In this document: positions 1 through 11,200 of the stretch, in pieces | Numbering within the stretch: position 1 is the first letter of the stretch | Layout: the number at the start of each line of letters is the position of its first letter | Origin: Mantamonas sphyraenae | Taxonomy: Eukaryota; CRuMs; Mantamonadidae | Direction: 5' to 3' | DNA length: 64,000 nucleotides | NCBI GenBank assembly: GCA_026936335.1 | Contig: JAPMXV010000003.1 | Span: forward strand, 62,001-126,000 | Made by a program: the position numbers and the translations under genes | The notes under the pieces: generated by a model | Told to the model about the DNA's origin: nothing | Database searches by the model: none | Seen by the model: only the letters and a program-made list of their open reading frames with translations

Positions 1-351
1 ATCCAGCAACTGCACAAGCGCCACCACATCATGGACGAGCCCAAGCTGTTTTACTACAAGCTGCCCGACCAGATCACCGACGGCAGGCACAAGGTCATCC
101 TCATGGACCCTACGCTGGGCTCAGGCGCTGCGGCCATCATGGCTGTCCGTGTCCTCCTCGACCACGGCGTCAGCGAGGACCACATTGTGTTTGCAACCTT
201 GGTTGCATCTGCACAGGGTGTCCAAGCCCTTTCCTACGTGTATCCAGGTCTCACCATCGTCGCTGCCGAGGTCGATCCGGAGCTCAACGAAAAGTGCTGG
301 ATCTGCCCGGGTATGGGCAACGTAGGCAACCGCTACTGGGGTACAGAGTAG
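1..351 (+). CDS. Uracil phosphoribosyltransferase domain, C-terminal part (cut by window edge)
   Basis: The gene enters from the left edge in frame 1 and stops with TAG at 349-351, leaving 116 residues. The stretch DPTLGSGAAA fits the PRPP-binding loop of uracil phosphoribosyltransferases, and PGMGNVGNRYWGTE fits the uracil-binding end of the family. Such enzymes join uracil and PRPP to make UMP. The same domain also ends uridine kinase-like (UCKL1/plant UKL) fusions. The start lies outside the window, so I cannot tell a free enzyme from a fusion. One oddity is that the final motif reads GNR where relatives known to me usually have GDR. It converges on the P5A ATPase gene with 55 bp between stop codons. 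Confidence 0.85.
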   Translation: MQQLHKRHHIMDEPKLFYYKLPDQITDGRHKVILMDPTLGSGAAAIMAVRVLLDHGVSEDHIVFATLVASAQGVQALSYVYPGLTIVAAEVDPELNEKCWICPGMGNVGNRYWGTE

Positions 352-406
352 TTGGACATCCAAAGAAACAAATCATGGTTGCATTCGTGACAGACTCTCT
401 CTCACA

Positions 407-3400
407 TCACACTTTGACCTTGCGCTGTCCGGAGAACAGCATGCGTACGAGATGCTCCCACAGCCATGCTGCAACGCTGCTGCCAACCAGAACCGCCAGT
501 ACAGTCATGCGGAACGTGTTGTCTGGGTACGCTTCCAGCTCCAGCATTTCGTTCAGCGGGCCGATGATGTCTGCGGCGAGCACCAGCGTCACCGCAGACG
601 CGAAAGCAAGGCCACCCATCAGCTTCTTGTTGCTGCTGATGCTTTCCATGTACGGCTCGCCACGGTAGTTGTTGATGAACGTGGACACCTGCATCACCGT
701 GAGCACCAGGTACACCACAGTGCTCACGATGTTGGGTTTGAAGTCGGCCTCGAGGTCGATCACCCAATCGGCTGGCATGTGCACAGAGGCCATCTGCACA
801 AGGTAGATGAGCGAGCCCAGGTACAATGCAAACTGGCCAATGACAGAAAGAACAAAGTACAGACAAAAGATCGACGGATCCGGCCTTTGTGTGTCCAGGG
901 ATCGTACCGGTTTGCTTTGGGACATAAAGAGGAAGCACACACTGATGACCATGGCTTGGAAGGTCATCTGCGTGTCCCCCAGCTTGACGCCGTCCAGGTG
1001 CAGCACACTCATGCCGTACGCCTGGACCAGGCAGTTCAGCGCAAGGATCTTGTACATCTGAAAGGTCGTCACAAGTGTGCAGCGCCCCTGCTGGATCACC
1101 TTGACCACACTAAACGCCTGCATGCGCTTCGACGTAAATGGCGCAGCAATGGACGCATCGCCCAGCTTCACCAGCGGCACCTCCTCGTCCGTCTTTTCCA
1201 GCTCTCGCAGCATCTCGTCCAAACGTTCCTGCGGCGTCATCTTGGATGGATCCTTGGGCGCAGGCGCGTTTGCAGATTCTCCGTCCGCAGAGGTTGATTC
1301 GCTGGCCCCCGAAGCGCGTGCGCGCAGTTTCTTCTTGCTGATCTTCTTTGGGGCCGAGGATGCGGCTGGGCGTTTGCTCGTTCCTGTGCTGTTGCTCCCG
1401 TGTGTGGAAACAGACCCAGAAGTGGAGGAGGACGAGGACGAGGAAGAGATTTCGTCAGAATCGTTGTTTGTGGGTGCCTCGCCGAGCAGGGCCACGCCGA
1501 CGTGGGCCTGTTTGAGAGCGCCCACGTCGTTTGTTCCGTCGCCACACATGAGTGCGTAGTAGCCGTTGGTCTTTAGAGCGTTGAGAACAAGCTCCTTCTG
1601 GTCGGGAGAGACACGTGCAAACACTTTCACCTTGGACACCCAGTACGCAAAGGCCTTTGTGTGCTTGAGGATGTCGAGGGTAGCACCAGTGACGCACACG
1701 TCGCACTCTGCAAACAAGGCGTCGTCTCCGTGCTGCGGATCAAATGGAGTGGACTGCAGCTCGTCAATGCTCAGCCACACGAGGGATTCAGGCGAGGCAG
1801 CGTCGGATACACCGTCGCTGTCGCTGTCATCGTTTTCGGAGCTCGTGAGGATGCGCACGGGCTTGCGCACGATGCCCAGCTCGGCACTGACCTTGCAGGC
1901 AGTGAGTGCGTTGTCGCCTGTGATCATGACGACTTCGTGCGATGCTTCCTGCAGTTGGCGCACGGTTTCGAAGCTGTCCTTCTTGATGGGGCAGTCAAAG
2001 AGAAGGAAACCTGCAAAGGTGAGGTCAATTTCGACCTGGTCACGCTTGAGGTTGCGCAGAGCATCGGGTTTGTCGTTGTGGATCTGCTTGTAGGCAATGG
2101 CGAGGACTCGGAAGCCCTGGCTTGCAAAGAGAGTGTAGGTCTGGCGGTACTTGGGGGGCATGTGAGTCAGACGCTCACCAATGACCTCGGGTGCTCCCTT
2201 TACCAGAGCATAGGTGCCCGAGTTGACGCCGGCAAGGCCGTCGATACGGCTGATGGTGCTCATGCGCTTGAGGGCGGGCTGGAACACGAAGCGGTGCAGA
2301 ATGCTGACTGTGCCAGCGTTGGGTCCCGAGGCCATGTTCTTTTGGTATTTCCACTTGATTCCGTCGAGGGCGGCGAGCTCGAGCGGGTCGCCGCTGAGCT
2401 GGCCGTCCAGGTGGATGAGCGACTGGCAACCTCCAATCAGGGCCTGGACGTGTGCAGGCAGGTTGTTGGGTGGCGTAATGCCCATGGATGAGCTGTCGCC
2501 GACTGAAGTAGAGGAAGCGCTGTTGCTGCTTGTGTTCCCGTCGAGACTCAGACCTGCGACACCACGCAAGATGAGGTCATCGCTGGTGAGGGTGCCTGTC
2601 TTGTCAAAACAGAGGATGTCGAGCTTGCCTGCAAAGGGGATGCGAAAGGGCTGGGTGCAGTAGATGCCGAGTTGGTGGAGGGCGATTAGGGAGTTGTTCA
2701 CCGCGAGGGACAGCTCCATGGGCAACTCGGGCGGGATGACGGCGGTGATGGTGGTCACACAGTGGAGAATGAGCTTGAAACGGGACTGAGTGGGGTCCTG
2801 GAGGCCCTTGTAGAGCACGTAGCCCGAGGCGGCTGTGGCAAAGACAAGGAGTGAGGCGAGGAAGCCTGTGGTCTGCGAGTTGTTCGCGGCGGATGTGTCT
2901 GTGGAAAACAGAATGGTGCGCATGAGCTCGCCCTTGCTGGTGCCGATGCCTGTGCGCAGCACGATGCCCACGACGCCTCCGTCCTTGGGTTTGGCGATCT
3001 TTTGGGCAGGGCGGTCTTGGTTGGTGAGGAGGATGCGTGTGCCGCCGTACAGCATGTGATGCTTGTCCTTTTTGGCCATATCGAGGAAATCGGTAGCCTC
3101 ACGTTCAGCGCAGCCTTCTTTGAGCTGGGGCACGGACTCTCCGGTAAGCATGGCCTCGTTGACGACACATGTGCCTGCGAGGAGCAGGATGTCTGCAGGG
3201 CATACGACATCGTCACTCTTGGAGTTGGTGACGGACACGACGTCGCCCACAAGGAGCTCGGACGAGTCGACGGTGATCCACGAGTTCTCGCGGAAGACCA
3301 TGATCGGATAGGTGTCAGGAATCATGGAACGCATCTCGCCGAGATGCTTCATGCGCTGTGGGCGAAGCGGGCAATGGCGTGCACATTCGAGTGAGCGGGG

Positions 3401-4321
3401 AGGTGAGGGTGTGAATGAGCGGAATCGAGGAGAGCGGTGTGTGTGAGGAAGTGTGTGTGTGTGTGGGGAAGGGGGTGGTTGACGTACGGCCTTGACCATG
3501 ATGCTTTCAAAGCCGACGAGCATGGCGAGGGTGAAGAGGTTCATCATGATGTAGCCGTCGAGGCACCAAAGAAGGATGCAGAAAACCTGAAACACAAAGA
3601 AGGGTTTGACGAGTTCCTGCATGAGGAGGGCGCGAAACTCGGGTTCGGGAAACTCGACGCGATTTGCGCCAAAGGTCCGGCGAGCGTCATCGAGAGCCTG
3701 CGGGGAGTCGAGGCCATGCATGGTGTTGTAAGAGCCAAAAGTGAGGTCGACGGGGTAGTGGGGACGGTCAAAGTGGTCTGTGGCGGGATCGTGGACAAAG
3801 GTCATGCGTTGAAAGGTAAAGAAGAGCCGATCGGGCTGCTTCTGGAGGCGGACGATGTCGCTGTCACCCTGGTACTTGTTGGTGAGGACGACCATGTGCG
3901 TGGCGAGGTGGACATCACGCACGGTGGCATAACGATTGAAGGCACGGAAGGAGACGGACCAGAACTCGAGCAGAAAGGACAGCGCATGCGCAAAGCCCAC
4001 GAGAGTGAGCAAGATGGCGTAGAGATCCTCTGCAGGGATGCCATCGGCATTGGGTTGGGTATGTCCAGGCGGTGTGGCGGCGTCGGGGTCGGTAGGGGTG
4101 TTTTCGGCAACGTTGTCCGGGAGCGGAGTGGGCGACGTGGCAGCACCTTGCTGCTCAGCGGCGGCCTCGGCGGCAAGCTCGCTCCAATCGACGCTGGAGA
4201 CGTAGGCCGAGACGAGGACAATGTAGAGGATGGCAAAGGGGATAACGTTTGCACGGCGCCACTTGGGCACGCGCACAACCGGCGTGAGGGAACGCACGAC
4301 AGGGCTGGAACTGGTTGTCAT
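407..4321 (-). CDS. P5A-type cation-transporting ATPase (Spf1/ATP13A1 family)
   Basis: Two exons (4321-3488, 3355-407) give about 1,260 residues, the usual size for P5A pumps. P5A ATPases sit in the endoplasmic reticulum and remove mis-inserted transmembrane helices; that role is family knowledge. Visible motifs are TGES in the actuator domain, the P5A signature PPELPxE in the membrane, the phosphorylated Asp529 in DKTGTLT, and GDGTNDVGAL in the P domain. A long Ser- and Lys-rich insert follows that motif, as in many family members. The intron (3356-3487, donor GTACGT) is 132 bp, a multiple of three without a stop, so the frame stays open if it is retained. Removing it restores a family-like join. 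The start ATG faces the PUM3 gene across 103 bp. Confidence 0.95.
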   Translation of the reverse strand: MTTSSSPVVRSLTPVVRVPKWRRANVIPFAILYIVLVSAYVSSVDWSELAAEAAAEQQGAATSPTPLPDNVAENTPTDPDAATPPGHTQPNADGIPAEDLYAILLTLVGFAHALSFLLEFWSVSFRAFNRYATVRDVHLATHMVVLTNKYQGDSDIVRLQKQPDRLFFTFQRMTFVHDPATDHFDRPHYPVDLTFGSYNTMHGLDSPQALDDARRTFGANRVEFPEPEFRALLMQELVKPFFVFQVFCILLWCLDGYIMMNLFTLAMLVGFESIMVKAVRQPPPSPHTHTLPHTHRSPRFRSFTPSPPRSLECARHCPLRPQRMKHLGEMRSMIPDTYPIMVFRENSWITVDSSELLVGDVVSVTNSKSDDVVCPADILLLAGTCVVNEAMLTGESVPQLKEGCAEREATDFLDMAKKDKHHMLYGGTRILLTNQDRPAQKIAKPKDGGVVGIVLRTGIGTSKGELMRTILFSTDTSAANNSQTTGFLASLLVFATAASGYVLYKGLQDPTQSRFKLILHCVTTITAVIPPELPMELSLAVNNSLIALHQLGIYCTQPFRIPFAGKLDILCFDKTGTLTSDDLILRGVAGLSLDGNTSSNSASSTSVGDSSSMGITPPNNLPAHVQALIGGCQSLIHLDGQLSGDPLELAALDGIKWKYQKNMASGPNAGTVSILHRFVFQPALKRMSTISRIDGLAGVNSGTYALVKGAPEVIGERLTHMPPKYRQTYTLFASQGFRVLAIAYKQIHNDKPDALRNLKRDQVEIDLTFAGFLLFDCPIKKDSFETVRQLQEASHEVVMITGDNALTACKVSAELGIVRKPVRILTSSENDDSDSDGVSDAASPESLVWLSIDELQSTPFDPQHGDDALFAECDVCVTGATLDILKHTKAFAYWVSKVKVFARVSPDQKELVLNALKTNGYYALMCGDGTNDVGALKQAHVGVALLGEAPTNNDSDEISSSSSSSSTSGSVSTHGSNSTGTSKRPAASSAPKKISKKKLRARASGASESTSADGESANAPAPKDPSKMTPQERLDEMLRELEKTDEEVPLVKLGDASIAAPFTSKRMQAFSVVKVIQQGRCTLVTTFQMYKILALNCLVQAYGMSVLHLDGVKLGDTQMTFQAMVISVCFLFMSQSKPVRSLDTQRPDPSIFCLYFVLSVIGQFALYLGSLIYLVQMASVHMPADWVIDLEADFKPNIVSTVVYLVLTVMQVSTFINNYRGEPYMESISSNKKLMGGLAFASAVTLVLAADIIGPLNEMLELEAYPDNTFRMTVLAVLVGSSVAAWLWEHLVRMLFSGQRKVKV

Positions 4322-4424
4322 TGTGTGGTTGGCGGCGCGGCGCGGCCCCCGCCACGCATACTGTCCTGTTTGGTTCTCGGGCGTCGACTCTCACGGTTTT
4401 CACACAGAACACAGGAACACATCA

Positions 4425-6526
4425 ATGAGCAAGCGAGCAATCGGGTTTGGCGACGACTCGGACGACGAGTCGTCGGACGACGGGCTGGTGGAGACCAAGA
4501 GGCAGCGAGTGACAAAGTCAAAGGAGGAGGAGGAAGAGGACGGGCAGAGCAGTGCACAGGGTGAGCAGGAGGGTGAGGGCGGAGTGAACCTGGAGCGCAG
4601 ACAGGCCAAGCTGGAGAAGCGAGAGAGGAAGCGTCAGAAGCCTTTTGGCGACATCATCGAGGACGGCAAGCAGCTGTGGGAGCGCATCCGACAGAAGAAG
4701 GTGCAGGACAAGCGACGACAGGAAATGATTGACGAGCTGTTTACGATGTGTAGCGGCAACATGCTGGACGTGAGTTGATGCGGCTTGGAGGCGGGAGCGG
4801 ATTTTTGTGGGCGAGTGTGCATGCGGCGCGCGGACCGGTGGAGAGGAAGGGGGGACAGGAGAGAGGGTCGCTTGGGGCTGACACGTGATGGTGCACATGT
4901 GTGGACGACATGGGGGTTGTGTGGTTGTGTGTGCGTGAGCAGATTGTGTACAAGCGGGAGGGGTCGCGCATGATTCAGTCGTGCGTTCACTACGGATCGG
5001 ATTCACAGCGAGACAAGGTGCTGCAGGAGCTGGAGGGCAACATGGTGGAGCTGAGCAAGAACAAGTACACAATCTACCTGATCAAGAAGATGCTGAAGTA
5101 CGGAAGCAACAGACAACGCAAGGCGATTCTCGGCGAACTGAGCGGAAACGTGGGTAAACTGCTGCGCCACTCAGAAGGCTCCGCAGTGGTGGACTATGCC
5201 TACAACGACTATGCAAACGCAAAACAGAAGCGAGAGCTGGTGCGGGAGTTTTACGGGAACGAGTTTGCGCTGTTCTCGCAGCCAGACGGAACACTGGAGG
5301 ACTTGTTTGCAGAGTATCCGGAGAAGCAAGCAAGTGTGATCGGTTACATGCAGCAAAACCTGGGCAACGTGGTGGAAAAGGGCCTGCTGAAGCGAACAAT
5401 CATGCACCGAGTGTTGCAAGATTTCCTTCGGTTTGCAGACGAGAGCCAGAATGCAGAGATGCTGCAGGCTGTGAAGGAGTATTCGCTGGACATCATGCAT
5501 ACACGCGAAGGCGCACGCATCTGCAATCACGTGTTCTTCCACGCGCCGGCAAAGACACGCAAGACAATCATCAAGACGTTCAAGGGCTGCGTGGCCAGCG
5601 GGTGCAAGGGACCGAACTCGCACACGGTCTTTGCACGCATCATGGAGCTGATGGACGATACCGTACAGCTGCACAAGCTGATGCTGAAGGAGATGATCGA
5701 CGAGATGGAAACGCTTGTTCTGGACAGGTACAGCGTGAACGTGCTGCTTTCTGTGCTCTCGCCCCGCAACTCGCGGTACTTTGGGCCGAGTACACAAGAG
5801 CTGATGGAACCGCTGGCTGTGTATGATGAGGAAGGAAAGGCGGTGGAGCCGTTGCAGGCGCAGGAGAGCAGCAGCAGCAGCAGTAGCAGCAGCAGCAAGG
5901 GAAAGGGCAAGGGCAAGGGAAAGGGAAAAGAAGAAAAGGGAAAAGGCAAGGGCAAGGTGGAGTACAACACACACGAGTCACCGCACTCGAAGAAGCCGGA
6001 CGACAAGCGGCGCGAGGAGATCCTGGGCCATTTGGTGCCGGCGATGGTGGATGTGTGCACGGAAAAGGTGATTACGCTGACGCAAGACCAGGTGGGGATT
6101 GATCTTCTGGTGGAGCTGATTGTGTACGTCATGAGTACGGAGTACGAGCTGGACAAGGCCGGCAATGCGCTGGTGGATGCGGTGGTGCAACAGTGCATGG
6201 CTCGAGATTGCGCAAAGCTGTGCAGCAAACAGTTTAGCATCGGGTTGGTGAAGCGCATTGTGCAGCGACAGGGCAAGGAGGCAGACAAGGTGCAGGGTGA
6301 GGCATTTGCCGAGCGTTTGCTGGCGGCGCTGCAGGCGGACGGCGAAGATGCAATCTTGGCGCTGGTGGCAAACACCACAGGGGCTTTTGTTGTGTTGTCT
6401 CTCCTGGAGGCACCGCAGACCAGCGCGGCAGTGGGCAAGGCGCTGAAGAGCAAGGCAGCCAAGAGCGTGCTGAAGAAGAACAAGAGTGAGTCGCGGGCGG
6501 TGCAGATCATCCTTGAAAAGGAGTAA
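4425..6526 (+). CDS. Pumilio homology protein of the PUM3/Puf6 type
   Basis: Exons 4425-4769 and 4943-6526 (intron 173 bp, donor GTGAGT) encode 642 residues, close to human PUM3 (about 650). The N-terminus is acidic and then basic, with KRxR runs expected of a nucleolar protein. Then come the segment FGDIIEDGKQLWERIR and divergent Puf helical repeats such as GSAVVDYAYNDY and GARICNHVFFH. This subfamily binds nucleic acid and acts in ribosome assembly. An insert near residues 425-460 is poly-Ser followed by alternating Lys-Gly. The start was chosen as the first ATG of the conserved acidic N-terminus. It converges on the tubulin acetyltransferase gene with 43 bp between stops. Confidence 0.9.
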
Positions 6527-6569
6527 GGCACGGAACCAAGAGCAGAAAAGGCAATGCAGTTCATTGGAT

Positions 6570-8110
6570 TCACCAAAGAGACGTAGTGAGGAAGCTGCGC
6601 TGCGTACGCGATGTGTTTCCACCGGGAGGGGTCTTGGCCTGGACCTGCTCGCTCTGCAACGATCGGGTGCGTTCCAGGGACTGCTGCTGGCGCTGTTGAA
6701 GGGCACGGCGACTGTTGCCTGCGACCTGCGATTGGGATTGTTGCGAACGTGTGCGGAAAGAGTTGTTTGCGCTTCCAGGGCTGTATGACTTGGAAGAGGA
6801 GGACGAGGCAGTGCGTGACTTTGAGCGGCTGCTTGACGACATGGACGACATACCAAACACAGGAGAGTCGTTTTCCTGTTCTGTGTACGTCTTGAGCGAG
6901 GAGGAGGACGTTCGACCGGAACGGCGACTGGTTCCCCTGGACGGACGCCAATCGAGCAGCTCATCGACATCTTGTTGGGAGTCGCAGGTGTCTGTGTTGG
7001 AGGAGGAGGAGGAGGACGAGGTTGTGGTGGTTGTAGTTGTCGTCGTATCCGCATCGTCTACCTTTGGGCCGGTGTCGACGTCAATGCTGTCGTCCACATC
7101 CCACTGGAAGGCGGAGCGAACGCTACTTTGGGTGTGGCCTGAGTGCCGTTTTCCAGTGAGGCTGGAACTGTACAAGGACGAGTCGCTTTGGCTATCTTCT
7201 GTGCCAAACAAGCCGTATGCTGATTTGGGGTCGACCTTTGCCCGAGAGCGGGAGCCATGACGGGAAATGCGCGGGCGTGATGAGTCCTGGGATGTGTTTT
7301 GCGACTTTGTGGAGCGTGACGAGGAGTCAAAGTAGCGTTGAAAGACAACAAAGTGGTTGTCTTGTGGATAGTAGTCGGCAAGATGATAGTGCTTCTCCAG
7401 AAACGCTAGAAACTTGGAGGAGGGCCGATCGTAGCCCAGCATGTGTGCTTCCTTGTCTTGGTCCTGTGCGAAGGGGGAAACAATGGATCGGCGGTCAGCG
7501 GCAGCTGCTATGCAGGGAGCGGTGGAGAGAAGTCGGTGTGGAAACGCACCGCCAACATGTGCTCAAACAGGGCCTTGCCGATGCCCTGGCGCTGATAATC
7601 TTCATGAACATAAAAGTCAAGCACACACAAGGGCTGGATCTCGTGAATGTGTGCGTGTTTGTCCTGTATGGGTGAAAAGGGGGCAAATTGAAGAGTGAGC
7701 CGCGGTTCCACCGTCCGTTTTCGCGCGCTTCGGTTTCAACGCGCACTCACCCTAATGAATAGCGATTTGACGCCCACTTTGAGCAGGCCTTGTGCAGTGC
7801 GCCCACTGGAATACAGGTACAGCCGCTGGTCCGTAGATTTGAGCTTGGCGACGGAGGTGAGGACCGCACGCAAGCCTTGTGCCTGAGAAGCGTTGCAACA
7901 AGGAAAATCGGGCGTGGTGAGCACGGACAAGTGGATGTCACAAACACACAACGGGAGAAAGGGACAACGTACACGCATGGATCGCTCCCCCATGGAATCA
8001 ATCACGTCCTCCATGATGCCTGCAGAACGAAAGTCGAGTTTGCGAAGCCAGGTGCCTGTGATCTCGGCGATGGGCTGTGCCACGACGTTGCCCAGTCCAC
8101 GCACCTCCAT
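6570..8110 (-). CDS. Alpha-tubulin N-acetyltransferase (ATAT1/MEC-17)
   Basis: Four exons (8110-7973, 7882-7751, 7663-7550, 7463-6570) give about 425 residues. The enzyme acetylates the luminal lysine of alpha-tubulin, mostly in axonemes and stable microtubules. Exon 3 carries CVLDFYVHE and the acetyl-CoA loop [13 protein letters not shown]. Exon 4 opens with [18 protein letters not shown], holding the conserved Asp, and continues to FVVFQRYF. The last 230 or so residues are a Ser/Thr-rich, probably disordered tail, as in animal homologues. Introns are 86-90 bp, with donors GTACGT, GTGAGT and GTGCGT, all in phase 0. The start at 8110 is the first ATG before the conserved block; the N-terminal region is less certain than the core. 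Confidence 0.93.
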
Positions 8111-8249
8111 GGCACCTTTTGTTGTTACAAGCAAGGGGGCAGGGTGTGAGCAAAGAAAAGGAGGAGTGACTGCTGCGAGGATGGAAAGACGCACACGGGG
8201 TGGGATTCGGTTGCGCGACCTGCGCAAACACATCTCTGCCAGACTAGCC
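8111..8249. promoter_or_regulatory. Bidirectional intergenic region between tubulin acetyltransferase and C2CD3
   Basis: These 139 bp separate the two divergent start codons and must hold both promoters unless transcripts overlap. A perfect inverted repeat, TTGCGC at 8211-8216 and GCGCAA at 8222-8227, lies 22 bp before the C2CD3 ATG. It resembles the half-sites of RFX X-boxes, which control ciliary genes, but the spacing is wider than the classic site. No TATA box is evident. Confidence 0.5.
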
Positions 8250-11200
8250 ATGTCATCCAAGGGCACACGTCGTATTTCCAGGCATAGTGTGGGCACTGCA
8301 GCGGGATCGCGAAAGAAGAATCCGCTGCAGCCAGCACCAGGCGGGAAGACACCGCATCGGACAACAAAGACACGCAGCAGGGTGTCGGGTGACACTGGGC
8401 TGAGCGGCGATGCACAGGAGAAGGAAAATGAAGGATCAAGCAACCCGGGCATGCTCTCCATCGAAGGATCCGCAGTGCGTAAGCCGGTGGTGGGCGGCCT
8501 TCGCAAAGACAACGACAAGACGCAGCAAGACAACGACAACGAGGGATGGGACGACGATACAAGCCTTTCTCTGCCTCCACTGGTGCATGGAGACATCGAG
8601 GGCATGCTGAGCCTAAGCGTGGACCAGATTCTGTGGGCAGAACTGGACAATGCGCACAAGGAAGTGGTAGTTCGCGCCAAGTGGTGGGGCGAACCCGGCC
8701 ATGGCGTCCTATTCCAGTAGGTTTGGGTGGGAGATTGCCGAGAGAGCTCAAACGCGCATGCTGCACGTTTGCATTACAGTCCATGTGCACTGAGGAGACG
8801 TACCTGCCCTGTGTGGTTGGGTGCCACGCGTGGTTGGTTGTGCTTGGCGCGCGAAAACGGATTTTTCGCGCGCCAGAACGCTGAGCGCGCCTCTGCTGAC
8901 ACGCGACGAGCGACGACAGCCCCATCAACGCACAGAGTGTAAGCCAGGACGAACAAGAGACGCTGGCGACGGAACATAATCGCGTGCGCTATCTCATCCG
9001 CAGCAGCTACGAGCAAATGGAGCGCTATCTGCAGGATATGAAGCAGCTGGTACTGGACGTGGTTGAGAGCAACGACAGTCGCATTGTGGGGCACTGTGTG
9101 GTGGATATCCACGCTCTGTCGCCGACACATGCCATCGACAACTTTTTGGCCATCACACGGCCACTGGGCAACTCGGAGCTGCTTGTGGGCGAATTGCACG
9201 TCAGCATGAGCATGAACATGATGAAGGGCGGCCCCAAAAACACCACCACAAGCACGACGACAACTGCTCAAGCAGGCTCTGTCCAGCACGACCAAGAGAG
9301 TGGCAAGGACGCGCTGCAAGGGCTACAGGGAAAGCCAGCCACCACAGATGTGGGTTCTTCGTTTGCACGCAACGAGAAACTGTCGCAACTGGACGAGAAT
9401 TTGCCTCTGTTTCCGTCACCGTCGTCGTCCAACACGTCTGCGTCGTACCAAAGCGGCCAGTACGGAACACCGTCGCCGCGCGGCAGCAAGGACAGGACGC
9501 AGGGCAAGGACAACGGACGAAGCAAGAGCACCAGCACCAAAAACAACAATGGAGTGGCAGTTCATTCTCCGCTGGAGGAAGCAAGGAAGAAGGAGCAGGC
9601 AGGCGCAAGCGAAGTGCTTGACTCGGACGGATTGCCAAAGCGAAACGCCGCCGTGGCACGACAGGCAGAAGAGCCGCAAGTGTCCCAAGGGGAACCATCG
9701 ACGCGACGCAGCACACAGTCTCTGTCCCAAGAGTACGAGGAGCGACAGAGCAGACAGCGAGCCGAGGTGCAGGACTCGATCGACCGTTTGCTTGCGCGAG
9801 CGCAGAACCTGAACAAGGAAATGAGCACTTTTAGCAACACGGCAGCACAATTTGACGATTCGGACGAACATGTACAGCTTGGCAATGACGGTTACCCGAC
9901 GCGGGCGTCGCTGGGAGCCATCTCGCTTGTGGAACATGACGGGGTTCTGCTCACAGGGAGCGACGATCAGCTGCTGAACGAACTCTTCTTCCGCAGCGAG
10001 CGTACAAAGCTATCGCCTCCAGGCAGTGGCACGAAACACTCGGCCAAGAAAGGCAAGAAGGGCAAGCTGGCGCGCACTCACCAGCACAAGGACACTGAGG
10101 CCGAGGACGACGAGGGGATGCTCGACGAGTCGCTTCCTGTACGTGTGCAAGGTGCTGTGCCTGTACCCATGCCCAGTGACCAAAGCCAACCACCGGCACC
10201 TTCTGTTCTCGCATCGCCATACCCAAAAGACGAGGGCGGTGTGCGGCACGCTGGCAAGTCCAGGGACAAGGACAGAGAGTCCCGGAAGGGCAAGCGGGAC
10301 AAAAAGGGCAAAAGGGGCAAGAAGGAGAAGAGGAGGACCAAGGGAGCCCCTCGGGAGGACGACAAGGATGACGACGAGCTGACGGCCGTGCACTTGTATC
10401 TGCAGGTGACCGAGGCAGTGGATGTGCCGGAACCGTTCAAAGGACTGCGTAGCATGTATGTGGCTTGCAACATGCTGTCAAAAGACAGAAAGGTGACGAG
10501 TGCAGTGGTTGCCAACGACAACATGCCGCGTTTCAACTTTTTCAGCCAGGCAAAACTACGCGGGAAGCTGGACCGACTGCGAGACCAGCAACTTGTGGTG
10601 CAGCTGTGGGACACAGCAGGCGGGCCACGTGACGAGCTCGTGGGAGTTGTCGTGTTGCAGCTGACCAACATGGTCGACATGTTCTCTGGCCATGCTCGTT
10701 TGAGCTCATTGGAGCGCACGTACCCAATCATCGGCATGCACCAGGACGCGGCCATCTTTAACCCGAGTAGCCAACGTCCCGCAGGCTACCTGCGACTGCT
10801 GCTCGCAATGGGCTCGGCAAGTCAGATTGCGCGTCTGCAGGAGCACCAGCGTGCATCCGTGGTTCTTCAACGAGGCTACCGCATGCACCTGAAAAACAAA
10901 AGGCTTGGCAGCAGCAAGCGAAAGCAACGCAGGCAGCCACCCGAGTTGCGGGTGCAGCAAGCGACGAAGGAGGCTGAGGACAGGGAGTCTGTGGTGCGTG
11001 TCCCTGACGAAGACTCTGCTGAGGAGGCTCAGGACGAGGCTGTGGATGGCGATGTACCTGTGATGGAGGTGCAGGTGCTCCACTGCGACCGCCTGGTCGA
11101 TACTGACAGCACTTGGGACTGGGGCAGCAGCAGCAGCAGCAGCAGCAGTGGCACGCCGCGATCGGGCACGTTTGGCACGTGTGCGTCGTTCAGTGTGCCA

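Noticed and set aside
8211-8227. A classic RFX X-box
   Set aside because: The half-sites are nine bases apart when aligned to GTTGC and GCAAC, more than the accepted spacing, so it is reported only as an inverted repeat.
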